Part shown: in pieces, positions 34,386-34,531 of the stretch
Layout of the letters: every line of letters starts with the position of its first letter
Numbering within the stretch: position 1 is the stretch's first letter
Origin: Sphaeroforma sirkka
Taxonomy: Eukaryota; Opisthokonta; Ichthyosporea; Ichthyophonida
Direction of reading: 5' to 3'
DNA: 34,531 nucleotides
NCBI GenBank assembly: GCA_001586965.3
Contig: LUCW03001873.1
Location: 52,501 to 87,031 of the forward strand
Position numbers and translations under genes: made by a program
The notes under the pieces: model-generated
The model's input: the letters and a program-made list of their open reading frames with translations, nothing else
Database searches by the model: none
Told to the model about the DNA's origin: nothing

Positions 34386-34531
34386 TTTAAATAGTCGTTT
34401 AGTTGATTATGCAAATGTAAACTATTAAGTATATTCTGGTGATTATAGTGACCTGGTGAGCGCTTAAATATCAGAAAGCAGACTGTTGTAGCCATAATGC
34501 GGTGCATCCAGCGATCGATATTTGCTTGAAT
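34386..34531. promoter_or_regulatory. Start of the divergent promoter region, unit 4 (cut by window edge)
   Basis: The first 146 bases upstream of the copy-4 GMC start match the other units, including ATGCAAAT. A fourth sulfatase gene is expected to the right of the window. Confidence 0.6.

Larger units (their letters stand above)
16406..34531. repeat. Tandem array of a 5.23-kb two-gene unit (three full copies plus a partial fourth)
   Basis: Taking GACATCAGTCAG near the end of the sulfatase gene as a landmark, it recurs at 16406, 21674, 26901 and 32136, giving periods of 5268, 5227 and 5235. All units have the same orientation. Each holds a convergent spacer, a minus-strand GMC oxidoreductase, a divergent promoter region and a plus-strand alkylsulfatase. 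Copies are nearly identical outside homopolymer and TA-run length. The array continues beyond the right edge, so total copy number is unknown. Confidence 0.97.

Overview
The window is nuclear DNA of a eukaryote. Two multi-exon genes with clear GT-AG introns lie on the left, long TA and TG microsatellites and many private minisatellites fill introns and spacers, and one gene encodes the ATP-binding half of a mitochondrial-type ABC half-transporter. The style fits a repeat-rich unicellular eukaryote. I think of unicellular holozoans such as ichthyosporeans, but nothing in the window settles the lineage. I recognised no tRNA, rRNA, CRISPR array, transposase or integrated virus.

Layout. (1) Positions 1-3103, plus strand: the last five exons of an ABCB8-like ABC transporter whose membrane domain lies off the left edge. 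(2) 3104-6568: spacer with several tandem repeats and no gene I can support. (3) 6569-13720, plus strand: a six-exon UvrD/Rep-type (FBH1-like) DNA helicase. The spliced model is 3066 nt, 1021 residues, and in frame across every junction. Almost every intron holds its own minisatellite, and one 3' splice site with the first 31 bases of its exon is present three times. (4) 13721-16405: spacer passing into a 1.5-kb AT-rich low-complexity block. (5) 16406 to the right edge: a head-to-tail tandem array of a 5.23-kb unit, with three complete units and a partial fourth that runs off the window.

Each array unit carries two intronless genes. A GMC-family FAD alcohol/choline dehydrogenase-like oxidoreductase is on the minus strand, and an SdsA/BDS1-type metallo-beta-lactamase-fold alkylsulfatase is on the plus strand. 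They diverge from a ~0.79-kb shared promoter region and converge on the next unit across ~0.49 kb. The sulfatase would hydrolyse an alkyl sulfate ester to sulfate plus an alcohol, and the GMC enzyme could oxidise such an alcohol to an aldehyde. The unit therefore looks like a two-step alkyl-sulfate catabolism module amplified in tandem.

No single copy of either gene reads open from end to end. The copies differ almost only by 1-2 base indels in homopolymer runs and hardly at all by substitutions. Removing these indels by comparison between copies gives the same coding length each time (1734 nt, 577 aa for GMC; 2208 nt, 735 aa for the sulfatase). I therefore read most breaks as long-read consensus errors, not decay; this is an inference that raw reads or RNA can test.
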